Below, piece by piece: positions 1 to 13,100 of a stretch of 64,000 nucleotides of DNA; the stretch's first letter is position 1, and each line of letters opens with the position of its first letter. The notes below the pieces were generated by a model. The model searched no databases and was not told where the DNA came from. It saw only the letters and a program-made list of their open reading frames with translations. This DNA comes from Neospora caninum Liverpool. Taxonomy: Eukaryota > Apicomplexa > Conoidasida > Eucoccidiorida > Sarcocystidae. Where the stretch lies: contig NC_018385.1 of the NCBI RefSeq assembly GCF_000208865.1, positions 1,222,724-1,286,723 on the forward strand, read 5' to 3'. The translations under genes were made by a program, and so were the position numbers.

Positions 1-923
1 ACTTCCCCAATCATGAGCCATACAGCTTCGCATGCCACTCTACATGTTTGGCAATGCGATGTGTAGCTAGCTGGCAGCGCCGCAGTGAAATTGTCTCCGT
101 AGGGGCAGAGCGTCATTGCAGCTTCGTCTGTTAAGCATGCTGTGTCGCCTTGCCGGAACCTCATTTTCTGAAGAAAAGTGTGTTTGCCTTCGCACGGTCA
201 CCGAGGTTCTCAATTTCCACGCTCATCAGCAATTCTCAGTTAAAGTTGCTTGCAGCATGTGGGCCACTCGGGTACCCGCAGGTGGACCCAGCTCTCTGTG
301 CCGGCGGATCCAGCAGCCTTTCCCCCCGGGCCAGCTAGACGGCCTGCGCGCTCCGACTCGGCCAAATGTCGACTGAGTGGCGAGCACCTTGCGCACCAGC
401 TGGAACCACAGGAGCCGAAGAAGCCCATCCAGCACGATGTAAATGGTACGGAATGGTCATGCACACCGGTTGTCGTGTCGATTCTTCCTGTAGCGCGCCT
501 CTGGCATGGCAATGGGCGGTGCCTAACCCCGTCAACTAAGGGGTGCGGGTTTGCGGTCACTAGTCGCTGTTCTCCCTTTTCATTTGCTTTATCTTCCACA
601 GTGCTTCTTCCTTCTTCCAGTGTCCACGGCGTTGACTGGAGTAGCTGTGTTGAACGGTTTCCCTGCTTTCCTTGGTTGCAGCCCGCAACCAGGTGCCTTC
701 AGCCTGCAAGCGCTGTTCGCGCTCTCTGCTCGCACTCTTGGGCAGCGCCGGCGACCTCGGTCAAACTCTGCCGCGATATGTGTAAACACGAGGCTTAGGG
801 GCCCGTAGGAGCTGAACACCCAGTTGAGTCGCTGCTCCAGCGATTTTGACCAGATTTTGTCGTCTAACTCTCAGCCGCCTCTCTTTTCGCAACAGCGTGT
901 GCCTCTCTCCTCAATCGTCCAAA
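1..923. other. 5' flank of the AMA4-like gene; no gene seen
   Basis: Several short overlapping frames are open on both strands between about 120 and 820. None shows a domain, a repeat or a phase-consistent chain of splice sites, so they look like chance. The stretch directly before the start at 924 is pyrimidine-rich with a CTCTCC run, as expected of a Toxoplasma-type 5' leader. Promoter and leader of the next gene are the likely content. No TATA-like core or other defined element could be assigned. Confidence 0.4.
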
Positions 924-3900
924 ATGGAAAACAGAAAAGGAGCGGAAGCCGCCTCGGCCACTGGAGGCTGTCGACGCAAGAGAGGCATCTCAAACACCTC
1001 GCTTTTGTTCATATCTTTGGTCGCCGCTCCCCCTGTTGCTCTCCTTTTTCTTGGATGCGGACAGGGTCTTTTTGTGGATGCAACTCAAGCGTCGTCAACA
1101 GCAACTTCCAGAGCTACGTACATGGACCGCTTTAACATCCCCAAGAATCACGTCGATCTCATTTGGGAACCATCCGGGTCAAAATCATACACACGTGGAA
1201 ATATCACATACAGGTGGTCTGAGCGTAAGTGCCTGACATATGCCGGTTTTTTCAGCCACGTTTCAGAGCCTACAAAAATATACTACCTCCTGCTGCAGTC
1301 GGACGATGCGATGTACACGGTTATATGGAGCACACGTCCACACATACACACACACACGCACACATACCATCAGTTGCCGATTGATGTATTCGGGTTTAGA
1401 ACGTCGGTGGTTTTTCTGCTGGAGGACAATCCAGCGGGTAGTCGCATTTCCGCGCTGTGTGCGACAGCAGGCACCGGGCCGCCGAGCAACTGTCGGGCAT
1501 GAGTGCTCGAGTCTCTCGGTAATAGGTGTTGTCTCTTTGGTGGTGATAACTTACATGAGCATGGGTACATATCTGGGCTTAGCCAAGAATTCTGCGTTTA
1601 CTGGTGTGATTCGTGCATCGGGACGTGTATGCACAGACAAAGAAAGGAGTTTCACACCGTTTGGGCCCAAGGAGAAGTGCCGTGCGCCTCCATCGGCGCG
1701 GAAACTTGCGCCTGCACGCATTTGCGTGTTTCTTGAGATGGATTTCTGCGCTGTTGTTTTGCAGGCAAGTTAAATGCTGGGGTCTACGCGGGCTACTCGT
1801 ATATGTACGATTCGTCTAAGCACGCTTATTGTCAAAGTTCGAAGGCAAAGATTGACACTATGGCAACAGTGGGGGGGCCGTATATGGCGTCGGGTGCCTG
1901 TCCGAACTACGGCAAAGTCATCTCGTTCACGAACCGCGATGGCAGCAATGCTGACATGACGCGATGGAGAAACGAGATCCATGGAAATGTGATGCCACAC
2001 AGCACAACAGGTTGCGCTACGCAGGGGAAGCCAGGAGATGCTGAAGTCGCAAAAGCAATTGAGGGCTTTGCGATGTACTCCGGCTATATGACCCACTGCC
2101 CCTTCAACGAGAATGTATACCTGAAAGATATGGTGCCAGATAGGGAATTCGACAGCAACGTGTGCAGCTTTGTAACGCAAAACAACCCCCTTCGATTTCT
2201 CGACACCACGCAGCGGCAGCCTGGCCAGGCATTCACTGAATATGCCTTTCACGGCAAGGGGGGCCATAAGGGGTACGACTACAAAGGACAAACCAGCCAT
2301 GTCGGCTGTCCCCCTTATTCTTCTCCGCGTATTACAAAAGGCATGAAAGATTCTACCTGGATCAGGGACCCATTCGACTGCAGCAGACTCAGCCGCTGCA
2401 CGACTCACTGCTGGCCGTACAAAAGCGGCAGCTACTGCTTCCGAAGTTTGCCTTCAATTTATGACATGAGCACAGGTGAATGCCGTATTCTTGGCTACCA
2501 AACGCAAGATTACCGGCACCAGAGTTGCGCTGAATTCAAGACGGACAATACCAGTGCCTTCTACTGCGTTCGCCCCATGAAGACTGCCGGATCATCCGAC
2601 TTGGTTTACGTCACCTCTCACACGCGACCTGACTACGAAACGAAATGCCGTAAGATGAGAGTTTGGGACCAGAATAGTGTCGTATCTTAGACGTGTGTCG
2701 TACGCCTTTCAGGGCCCGGGTAAGGCCAAAAGTCAAACAGCGCGCGCTCCGGGGACACGAGAAGTTGAGTTCCTGTTGCGTTCAATGGGTCCGGGGTCGC
2801 GCGTGAAGGAACAAACGGTTCCAAGAAGTGACACGTAGTTGCAGAACGAGATTCGGTGACAGCGCGTTTCCGCAAGACGCGGATGAGGAACGCAGCTAGT
2901 GGAGGAGGTGATTTACTCTCGAGCAGGCATCGCTGAGAGGCGACACGTATCATCAGCTGCATTTCTCTGAGGGAGTGGCTAGTGTGGCTAGCGGATACGC
3001 CGACGTATCTAGTGGCGTTCGCCTCTTTGTGGTGTTTTTCTGGCTTTTTCACGCGGAGGCACTGGGTTTGACGTGCTCTTCTTCTCCCCTGTTGCGCCGC
3101 CTGTCTTCAGCTCCGAGAGAACCCCTGAAGAAGGTTAAGTGGGGTGTGGTGTCACAGGGGAAGTACTGCCAACCCTTGGCGGCACGAGCGAATTTCAGCA
3201 ACGTGACCGCCGAAATGTGCGGGCAAAAAGTGTTTACGATGAGCAGCGCAGATGACCCCAGTCTTTCCTCGCAAGTCCATGGCTACCACTGGGCCACCTT
3301 TGTTGCCGACAACTGCGCTGACATGGGGAGCAGCTGTGCGAGGAGCGCGCGAGGCAAGTGCTTCTTGTACGACACCGTTCCCGAATGCCTGATCAGTTCT
3401 GCAACTGCCATGGCGTTCACTTCGCTGAGCGCAGTCGACCCCAGCATCGCAATCGACCCCGACAGCGTCGCTGTGCTTCCATTAGATAAGTGTGTGAACA
3501 CGGACTGCGGGTCCCACGGCACGTGTGACGCCGGCACGGGGAAGTGCGTCTGCTCGCCTGGCTTCAAGGGAGACTTGTGCGATAAAGATGACCTCTGCTA
3601 CAACAACAAGTGCTCGGGACACGGCACCTGCAAGGATTCGGACGGTTCCTGCCAATGCAAGCCTGGATACAAAGGAGAAAAGTGCGAAACGGTCGACAAG
3701 TGCTACAAACAGGACTGCTCCGGGCGTGGCACATGCGACGAGGCCACCGGACACTGCAAGTGCGAGACCTGCTACACAGGCACCGACTGCTCGCAAAAGG
3801 CCGAGAGCTGCTGCGCGGCTGACAGCGACTGCGGCGGCAACAAGGCGTGCAGTATGGGCACAAACGAGTGCGTGTGCAAGGAAGGTTGGATGGGCCAAGA

Positions 3901-6900
3901 TTGCCAAGAGAAAGACTTGTGCAGCGGCGTGGCGTGCGAACAGGGTAAGGTGTGCGATGGAAAGACCGGGAAGTGCGTCTGCGAGGAAACCTGCAAGACA
4001 GGTCCGAACTGCGATGAGGTGAAACCCGAATGCTGCGAATCGAACGACGAATGCCACCAGCCGCAAGGCTACTGCAAGATGGACGAGGCCAAGTGTGTCT
4101 GCCGTCCGGGCTTTGGGGGCCAGACCTGTGAGACGAAGGAAGATCTGTGCGCCGGGGTGACCTGTCAAAACGGCGGCACGTGTGACTCCGCCACAGGTCT
4201 GTGCCGGTGCGACGCATGCCACGGCGGAAAGACGTGCGAAATCAAAAAGGAGCACTGCTGCACTGACGACAACGCCTGCAATGGACACGGAACCTGCAAC
4301 TTGAAGGACAACACATGCAAATGTGACGCCGGCTTCGCGGGAGTCAACTGCTCGAAACCCGAAGGCCAATGCAAGAACACGCAGTGCTTGAGTGGTTACT
4401 GCGAGCCCTCGACTGGCACGTGCGTCTGCGACGCATGCCACACCGGTGCCAAGTGTGAGACTCCGGTCAGAGACTGCTGCGTGACGAACCAGACGTGCAA
4501 CTTCCCCAACGGCTTCTGCTCTGCGAACAAAACGTGCGAATGCCAGGAATCATGGGGCCACGGCGACTGCAGCGCACCGGTCGACAAATGCGAAGGAGTG
4601 AAATGCCACAACGGGTCAGTCTGCGACGCGGACTCGGGAACCTGCATTTGTCCTCCAGGCTTCGGGGACGAATTCTGCGAAACGTGCGCCCAGAAAGGAT
4701 GTCTGAACGGGGGTGTCTGCCAGCCGAACGGCACGTGCGCGTGCCCCACAGGGTTCGAGAGCCCGTCGTGTGACGTCCCCGGCTCCTGCCCGGGCGCCGG
4801 CGGCCAGTGCCAAAACGGCGGTCGCTGCGATGTCGAGCAAGGCAGGTGCGTCTGCCCTGAAGGCTTCGCAGGGAGCAAATGCGAAGAGCCGGCGAGCCCG
4901 TACACCTGCTCCGAGTGGTGCCAAGCGCCTCAAGTACTGACCGAATCTACATGCAACCCGTCAATAGACTGCTATGAAGTCTGCTGCGAAGTCATGAAGG
5001 GCTGTGCAAAGGTTCAGCATCCCGCTGCTCCCGAACAGGACTGGGGCCTATGCTATGCTAACGGGATGGACGAGCGGCAGGCGGCGTGCTGCTATGCGCG
5101 GGAAGAACAAGGTAAGGAGGCAGAGACACCTGCCGTTGAGATGGACTGTTTTGCTCCCCTGCTGAGAAAGAAAGCCGGGACATTTGAGAAGCGCTACAAA
5201 AAACACAACATGCAGCGTCAGCTGTGTCCGACAGAGCAGCTTGTAGGAGTTCCTACTTTTTCGGGGGATATACGTTTCTTTCTGTAGACACACGACTGGG
5301 ATGGAGACGATCCCGCCGTGTCGGGAGGGCCGCACTCGAGTCAGTGGTACGCCGCACATTTCAACAAGTCGTCCGGCGCGATTTCTGACTTCCGGCTACT
5401 CGGAGCGTTTTGTGCCTTTTTGTAGCGGACAACTTGGTCATCTATTTGGCTGCTGGAGGAGTTCTGCTTCTTCTCGTGGCAGCTGGCATGGCGTACGGCC
5501 TGACGAGAAAGAGGAGCAACGCGTAAGTTTCGTGTGTGGTGTCTTGGTGTAAACGATTGGCGAAGCGTGGAACCGGTCTGCCTCTGTGCGCGACCAAGAT
5601 CCTCTGAGCCACGAGTGGGGCCGATCGCCAGCTTGGAACGTGCGCCGCACGAAATCCTGCGAGAGTGCTTCGTGCGTCAGTCAGCCTGCCTTCAGTGAAA
5701 TTCCCGATGGCTCAAAGAGGGCGACGGCTCGGTTAGCTGTAGAAGGCTTCAGCTGTACAGACACCCCGACAACACACGGATTTCACCCCGTCCAGATGGG
5801 GCGGGCTGAACGTCAATGATTCGTGTTGAGTGTACGAATAATGCGGCGACACCGACGTAGTGCTCCTTTGCTGGAAGTTGATTGCTGAGGACGTGGAGAG
5901 GCAGTTTGACACACATTCATATGGTGCTCATCGGTTGCCGGATAGGTACCCTATCGCGTCACACATCTATGACTTACGCCATCTCTAGAATGACCAGGGA
6001 TGCCTCTCTTGGAGATGGATCTGTTGCGGGTGTTGGCAATCTTTCTCAGCGGTCAGGGAGGCACCGTGGACTTCGGCGTTGGTGCAGACGGCAAGCCCGT
6101 CGAAGGAGCCGAAGACGAAGCCATTGAAGTGGATCTCGACGACTTCAAGTCGCATCCCGACGACGAAGTTGACATCGGGAACAGTAAGTTAACGAAAAGG
6201 CGGCAGTACCGACTCAAGTATAAAGCGCAGAACAACGGGTCTGTCTTGTGTCTGTTTCGCGGCGGAGAACTCCGCCGGTGGAGACGTCCTCCAGTCTACA
6301 CAATTCTTAAAGCTATCAGTGTACCGGGTTCGCCAATAGGGTCTCGTGGTCACGCTCCTACACTTGGGCTTTAGACGGCTTTTCGAAATAAAGGAACTCC
6401 AAAACATTTTGAACGAACTCGATGCCCTCGATGGTGTCGGTCCTGCAGTTGCATCCTGGGTCCGAGAATGGGATACGGAAGCAGCCTACGTGCCACGCGT
6501 TGTTCTGGCGGAATAAGCACTGGTCTACTTGAGACGCATAGAAGAAATGCATCTAGATGTTAGACTTATGGGTAGGAGAGAACTGCAGAGGACCTACAGT
6601 TGCGCAGGTTTCCCCGTGGTGCGCTGCTGGCTGGTCTGACGAGCAGTTGTCAACCTGAGGAGGCCAGGGAACATTCGAAAACATTGCCGGCGTGGGGACT
6701 TGTCGCAGTCGTGAAGTGGTATGCTTGGGACGGCGCTGCAGGAAGCGTGCATCTGAGGGAGAGGGAGCGTACCGTACCGGTGGATACCGAAGGTGACGTC
6801 TGCAGGCGCTGGACGGCAGCTAGTCATTCCACTTAGGTTCTAGATTTGTCAAGGTAACACGACTTGGTGTTACTGCTCCTTTGGTGTCTGTTTGTACAGG

Positions 6901-6928
6901 ACTTGGCTCCACAAACTGGGATGCGTAG
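924..6928 (+). CDS. AMA4: AMA4-type apical membrane antigen with 13 EGF-like repeats
   Basis: Six exons in phase: 924-1224, 1765-2676, 3111-5111, 5426-5522, 6050-6183, 6900-6928; 1157 aa. The ATG at 924 sits in CAAAATGG. Residues about 28-48 form a hydrophobic signal or anchor segment after a basic N-terminus. Exon 2 and the start of exon 3 match AMA domains I and II: MDRFNIPK near the N-terminus, spaced cysteines, and GKCFLYDTVPECLISS at the end of domain II. Residues 530 to about 996 hold 13 EGF-like modules of about 35 residues (CxCxxGFxGxxC pattern), then a Cys-rich stalk, a helix at about 1075-1095, a basic stop-transfer TRKR, and a tail of about 60 residues rich in Asp/Glu that ends NWDA. 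In the AMA family these proteins go from micronemes to the parasite surface and bind a RON2-type receptor at the moving junction; EGF modules in place of domain III mark the AMA4 branch. The exon 2 donor (GTGTCG) is weak, so that junction is the least certain. Confidence 0.85.
1331..1368 (+). repeat. (CA)n microsatellite in AMA4 intron 1
   Basis: A short CACACA/TACACA run lies in the intron between 1224 and 1765. Confidence 0.8.
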
Positions 6929-9900
6929 ATGAATGCCCAATTGGTAAACAACGAGCACAACTTCCATCGTGCTGGCGAGGGAGAGAACGACTAACGAGAG
7001 AGGGCACCTACAAAACAAACGTTTGCTTCACAACCGCCTCGATTGGTAGCACCCGCGCCACCCGTGACTGTAGTCGGATCTCGTGTTTGACTTCCTGTGT
7101 CTAAGTGTGATTTCCGAGCTTGCCTCCATGTGAGCATCGCCGTGGAGATGCGGCGTACGTCAGTTTCATAACGGCTGGTTACGAACCTCTTTGGAGGGCA
7201 ACTCCATGCGCGAAGACCGGATGAGTGCGTCAGCGTTCACAAGAAATATTTGCGTTGACGAAGCTAGAGATCAGCGAGCAGTGCGTCACTTAACACCGTC
7301 GTGGTTCTGGGTTCTGCCGTAGCGATCCGCAAACGGCGCAAAACGTTTGAGTTCGGGAAAGGGGAAACCATCCCCTGCAATGGTTGACACCGAATGGTGG
7401 CTGATGGTGGTGCACACATATATACACCATGACTTCTGGGAGAGTACGTTTGGACTGGAAAGAAAATATCAGACAAAACCTTCCGAAGGTAAAGGACGAC
7501 GATGAATGCCCACATGATGTCGGTGAATTGCATTCCGGGATTTATTGGCGGGTACGCTGTCTGTTGGGGGTATCCGAATCGTCTTCCTGTAACGGGTTCC
7601 CATTTGGGTGAAAACAAGCCGCGGATGCCGTTTGCTGGGTCCGAGAACAACAAACGTGAATGTGGATATGCGTTAACTACGGTGATGCGAGGCGACTCAG
7701 TTGCTTCGCAAGAGAGATGCTCATGCAGGAAATCATCGAGGTTTTTTTTCACGGCACATGTTCACTGTTCAACATAGCACGTCGTTCAAGTGGGAAAGTG
7801 GGTGTGGATCAGTGGGAGACGTTCTCAGACCGTTGCCTTTAACGGCACTGCATGAGAATGCTCCTCATGCCAAGTTAGAAAACAAACGGGAAACTTGTCT
7901 CATGACTTCTGTATTTCAGGGTGCCAGAGTGGGCGTACCACCTGGACTCGGGCGCCCGTCGGTAATTTGTGTTCCAAGGTGTTTTGAGTTCCCACCCGAG
8001 TTCCAGGTTCAGGCGCCATAAGAAAAACGGATATGGTGCGTCCATCCAGCACGTGACGGCTTATTCTTTTTTTTGTTGTCTCTTGTTGACTTCCTTCATT
8101 CCACCTTTTTGCTGGAGTCACCCGCCGCTTTTATTTTCCAGCAAACTAACGCAGCTTCTGCGATTCAAACTACGTGCTTGACAAATCCCGACCATCCTTT
8201 CTGTTTTCGACAACTGTCAAGCGGGGCATATAGCGTAACTTGGATACAGTTTTGACCAAAAAGAATGTGCCAGTGCAGAGTGATCAGCAGTTCGCTCATG
8301 ATCATGGGCTCTCAGTCACTCTTGATTGCCGTCGTCGCCTGCAAGAACATACGTGTAAACCGACACATGAATTCACAGCTCTGAGCTGAGGAGGGAAGCG
8401 CACTGTTTTGTCTTACGTGTGTAGAGTGAATTCGTGATCACTGAGTAGCCATACAGCATATCAGCACGGACAATGTAAGCAAAGTTACAGGCGGAGCCTC
8501 GATGTTGGAGCGCCGGCATGAAGGGGGAAAGGCCGCTAGTAGTGCAGTGTAAGACTGTTATCACGTTGGAGTAGTTACTACGCCGTATGAACAAGCGTCT
8601 CTCACTGCGATCTGCAGAGGCATTAGGTAAAAAAAATTGGAGGGAATATCCGTGATTTTCTCTACCGGGCATTTGTATGAAGATGATAGGCAGAAGAAGC
8701 GTGCCTCCGTCCGACCGATCATAGGTGTTGCCACTGCCCGCTACGCGGCAGAAAGAGCTATACATTCGTCGGGACTCTGCTACCGCTGACTCTCTACGGA
8801 TCACCAGGAATACGGCAGATTCCATTTTAGTTTTGACGCAGAAGGTCTCTCCCAATTGCACGCTATTCCCACGATCAGGAGAACATGTGCGACGAGACGC
8901 ACCGTACTTCTGGCTTGGTTGAGATGCACGACACACCGACCGATCTGACCCATCGGAGCTGACGCGACAACAGTGGCTTCAGCAGACTGAAGCCTGACTC
9001 TCGGTCGAATGCAGAACGACCGACATAATGCTTGAAACTGCATTCGTTATCGACTGTGCGATGGAACGGTTAGGGCCGCGAAGAATCGCAGGATTTGCCA
9101 CAGCTGAAATGTAATAACGCTTTACAGGTCTAGCTTCTACAAGCGCTTCAGGCACCCTGAATCGCATTTACAGTTCACTGTGCACAATTCATGTGTAGAA
9201 ACCCCTCGAGTTGGCCATACTGTACTCTAAATGTGCAACCTGCAGCACAGACTGAAGCCTCGTTGATGCGTCGCATTTGGCGTGACACGGATACTACGGG
9301 GCCTACGTACAGCTGCGCGGAAGAAGTACTCGATCCTCTGCACCCTTTCTAGGCCTTTCCCTTTCGAGTTCGTTAGGTATCTCGAGAACTACGTAGCAAC
9401 TTGACACATTATCTCTGCCGTGCACATCTTTCCCCGTTTGTTAATAACGCAAGCTTCTTCCAGGCGTCCAGGCTTGCGTGCGCGCTAGTAGGACGGTGAC
9501 TCGTCGAATGTGCGTCACTCAGCTTCCTCTCATCCACTTAGAAGTCTTCCACGAATTTTAGTGTTTTTTCCCTCCACGTTTTTTTCAATTGCCTAAAATC
9601 CGTTAACACACTCTCTTCCCGTCTCGTTGAAACTCATCATCTTCGGGTTGACAGAGGCTTTGAGCCTACACCGGAGTTACTTCTCGTGGTGAGCGACCTG
9701 GCGTCGATTGTTGTCCCTCCTCGAGACCCGTGTAAGAGAATCGTGGCGCTTGCTGGTGTAAAAAAAATACCGCCATCGATTAAGGTTTTTTTCTTTGCAA
9801 TTGGTGCCTTTTTAAGGTTGCTGCGGAACTCCTGTGCGACAGTGTGCCCAGTGTCGGAACGGCTTCGTTCTCATCCAGAGGATCCGTGCGACGCACCGCT

Positions 9901-10182
9901 TATCTCGATCCCTTGAGTCCTTGAAACCCAATTACGGAGCCCTTAAATTGGCGCCAAGCGCCGTCTTACCGCTATGCTATAATGCAAGAGGGAGATCCAA
10001 GGAGAGCCAGGGATATATGCTAAATTAGGTTCGAAACCCCGGCACCGGAGCTGTGACTTTCTAGAGTCACCGTAACAGTGCCAGACGGCGGACTATAAAC
10101 CAACCATCGGCACTTCGCAAGCAAGGCAGGCATCTTCGGAGGTCCCTCCAGAGCCAAGCGTGTTGAATCCTTGTTTTTCTAC
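6929..10182. other. Intergenic region with one possible upstream exon
   Basis: This is 3' flank of the AMA4-like gene and 5' flank, or first introns, of the next gene. No recognised domain is encoded. The only coding-like piece on the plus strand is 7429-7488, an ATG in a CACC context followed by 20 codons and a GTAAAG donor. The frame leading into 10183 is already open from 10099, so the next gene may start further upstream than modelled. A 162-codon minus-strand frame (7264-7752) is also open here, but I could not support it. Confidence 0.4.
7429..7488 (+). other. Possible first coding exon of the downstream membrane-protein gene
   Basis: The stretch reads ATG-ACT-TCT and on to AAG, then GTAAAG, giving 20 hydrophilic residues (MTSGRVRLDW at the N-terminus) that end in phase 0. 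It would suit an exon spliced to something between 7900 and 10180; a pyrimidine-tract acceptor at 7919 begins another open phase-0 stretch. The link is not proven, and an open minus-strand frame overlaps it, so it may be chance. Confidence 0.2.
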
Positions 10183-13100
10183 ATGATGGCGGAGGGCTCG
10201 TACATGGTGACCGGAAGTGTCGAACACCCTGAGCGCCTGGTTCAGATCGAGCCTCACGGCCACTGGCGGCGGATTCCAGAACACGAGCAATTCAGGTAGC
10301 GCATCTCTTCTGGTCCAGAAGTTCCCACCGTGCTGGTTTCTCTCATAAAGTGTGTCGTGGGAGGGTGCTTTTCCAGAGGAATGCGCCGTAAGTTTGTGTG
10401 AAGGAGGTTCGGCGGCTGTAGAGCTGCGAGTCTGAAATCGGGCGCAAGCGGCCTCGGGAGTCAGAGCGTCGAGAACACGTCCCGACGGCGTTGCTGTCCA
10501 AGGATTGATTAGGTGTCTGAAGTAATAACGTCTGGTGAAGCTCTGTTCTTGGTGTCGGGCGCACCAGTGATAATCTGTTCGGGCACTTTCGTAGTGTTCT
10601 GTCTTTCAGCCAAATACGCGACTGTTTGCGCACCTGCCATGGCTGAAGCTAGAGGGCCGCAGATGCTGGACCATGCGTTTCGGTTGTCTCTCACGTGCTG
10701 TTGGGTTGCTCTGTCTTGCAGCTGCTGCGATATCCTGACTTGCTCTTGTTCCTCACTCACGAAAGGATCGCCCGAGAAAATACGGAATGACGAGACCACA
10801 GTAAGAGGTGCCTGGAAATGGGACGGTGGTCAGCTTTCGCCTGCCGCGGAGGAGAAGTTGATCGGAGGAAACAATCGTGTGACTGTTTGTTTCCGCCGCT
10901 GTCACGCATTTTAAGAAACACACTTGATCCTAGTCACACCAAACTCCAGGCAATGCAGGTGAATTGCGGCGTTTTTGAGTGGGAACAGTGTACGTTTCTT
11001 CTCTCTGTTGTGCCTGCAGGAATCAGAGGAGGCCTGCGTAGAATCGAAGGTAAGAGGTGATTGCCTATCCATTGTTCTGTGAGACGAGTCAGCCCTCTGT
11101 GGTGACGGTTGGACACAATTGCTGCAGAATCTACCATTTTTGTTTACCGTTTACGAGCTGCGTCACACGCGGTGTGTACACACATCCATGTCTGTGTAGC
11201 AGCGCCTAGACATGAACGTTGTGGACTAACTCCGTCATATTGGTATCGGCAGCACTTTTGGAGTTCCTGAGGCTCACTTCGTCGTACCGACAAACAAGAA
11301 CTCTCAATACCGTGTTGGGGTCGTCTGTACTGCTGGTGTCGCTCTCCCAGGCTAGAGAACCACGAGGCAGCGCCCCTGCGTCACCACGGCGTGCTGCGCC
11401 GAGGCGTCAGGAAGCTCCTACATTTCCAAGAGACACAGAACCTGAGGCAGTCGGTCTGGAGTCAGGCGCACCCGGCGAATCGACAGATACAAGCTGCACT
11501 TGGCACTTGTGTTCTTGGGTGAGGAGAGGATGTGGATATACTGGGGATTCGAATTCTCTCCCCAAAGGGGGTCAGGGCACTGTTGCGTGAGTCTCCAGAA
11601 ATAGAGATACAGGCCGCGTCAAGAGCTACTTGAATATCAAGGAAGCTAACTCCGGAATTCGGGGATTATCATTAGGTGTGTTGTGGAATGCGTGCTAGCC
11701 TTGGAGACAGTATCGTGCGACCTCGATATCCAAATAGGGCAAAGAATAACTTTAAACAGTGTCGTGGTGGATGCTTGATTGCGGGCGTTAGAGCTGTGTG
11801 GAGCGAAATTTACGATTAGTGGGAAGAAGCTAGGAGATCCATTACTCGTGCAAAACAGACACAACGGACCGGGGAGACTGAGGGGGGGCATTCGCGCCTC
11901 TTCCAAATGACAGTAAACTTACCACCGAAACGCGGAGCTGTACGCTGCTTGAAGTGGTAGCGGAGATTGTATCTATATCCCCGGACGCAAAGCTCGGTGC
12001 AGTGGAACGCTAGTTTCTTGTCGCCTATGGCGTGACGTCTGCTTACGTATGCCGAATCGTTTGCATAGGCCGCCTCGAGACAACAAGTAGCAGATGATGG
12101 TTCGCCAGAGCCCCCCGTTGCGAAGACACTGCAAGCTGCGCCACAGGAACCGGCACCGAGAACAGATGCCTGCCAAGAACGATTTGAGCAGGCTGCTGAG
12201 GCAGCACCAGAACAGAAAAAGGCTGCGACTGAGAAACCGGAAGCGCCCGAACAGCGACAGGAAGTGGTTGTCGCGAAGCTGAAAAAGCCACAGCCTCCAG
12301 AGGCAGCAGAGACGCCAGCGAAACCCGAACAACGGCATGAAGTTGCCGTCACGACAGCGAAGACGCCGCAGGATACACATGCCTCGCATCTGCCCTATAT
12401 GACCAAGGAGCAGGCGGAAGCAAAAGGATTCACAATCACTTGGTATGATCCTGAAGACACCTACAACCCCTTGTATTTCGGCGTGTCACCTGAGGACATA
12501 GAGGAGCAAAAGGCGCTGGACGAGCGAACAGGTGAGGCAATGATAAATATGAGGTGAAATTGGGGCGGTGCGGGGAGTGGAGTGAACCTCAAAGATTCGA
12601 TGTGCATTGTTAACGTTTATTCGTTTTTCTCAAGATTTACGGGCTTCGCGCAGAATGCAGTTTAGTTGATGTGTCGTGCAGGATTCTATCGGGTGCGTTC
12701 TCAGTCTATAAACTTACTAGGCTTCTCCGTGTTCCTTGCGAGCAGTGGCATGCAGTGTGCGGAACTGGATTGTTCCTTGAGTGCCTCAGATGCGTGTCTG
12801 AATCATGCAAAGTTCCGTCCTGTGCCAAAAGTGTAGGTAAGGTGATCCATGACAGAAGTAGTGCTGCCGACAGCACTCTGGGCGATGAGGCTCTGCGCGT
12901 CGTGCCACCCAAACTGGTGCGAGTGGTTGCGTGCTACGACTTGAAGACACAGCGATTTCGGGCGTCACGTCACGTCCCTGGTTCTATCTTGTCTTCAGAT
13001 TGCCAAAAGTATCTCGACCCTGCTTTGATCCTGCAATACGCCGGTAGGGAATGTCGCCAAGTCAGGGTTCTCGTGGGGTTAGAAACTTTGCAGCTTAGGT

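Noticed and set aside
240..798. Overlapping frames of 119 and 182 codons upstream of AMA4
   Set aside because: They lie opposite each other with no domain, no splice partners and low-information composition.
9940..10060. tRNA-like signals: a GGTTCGAAACC box at 10028-10038 on plus and a TAGCATAGCGG box on minus near 9985
   Set aside because: The two boxes are on opposite strands, and the arms next to the T-loop (TTAGG and CCCCG) do not pair. No acceptor stem forms.
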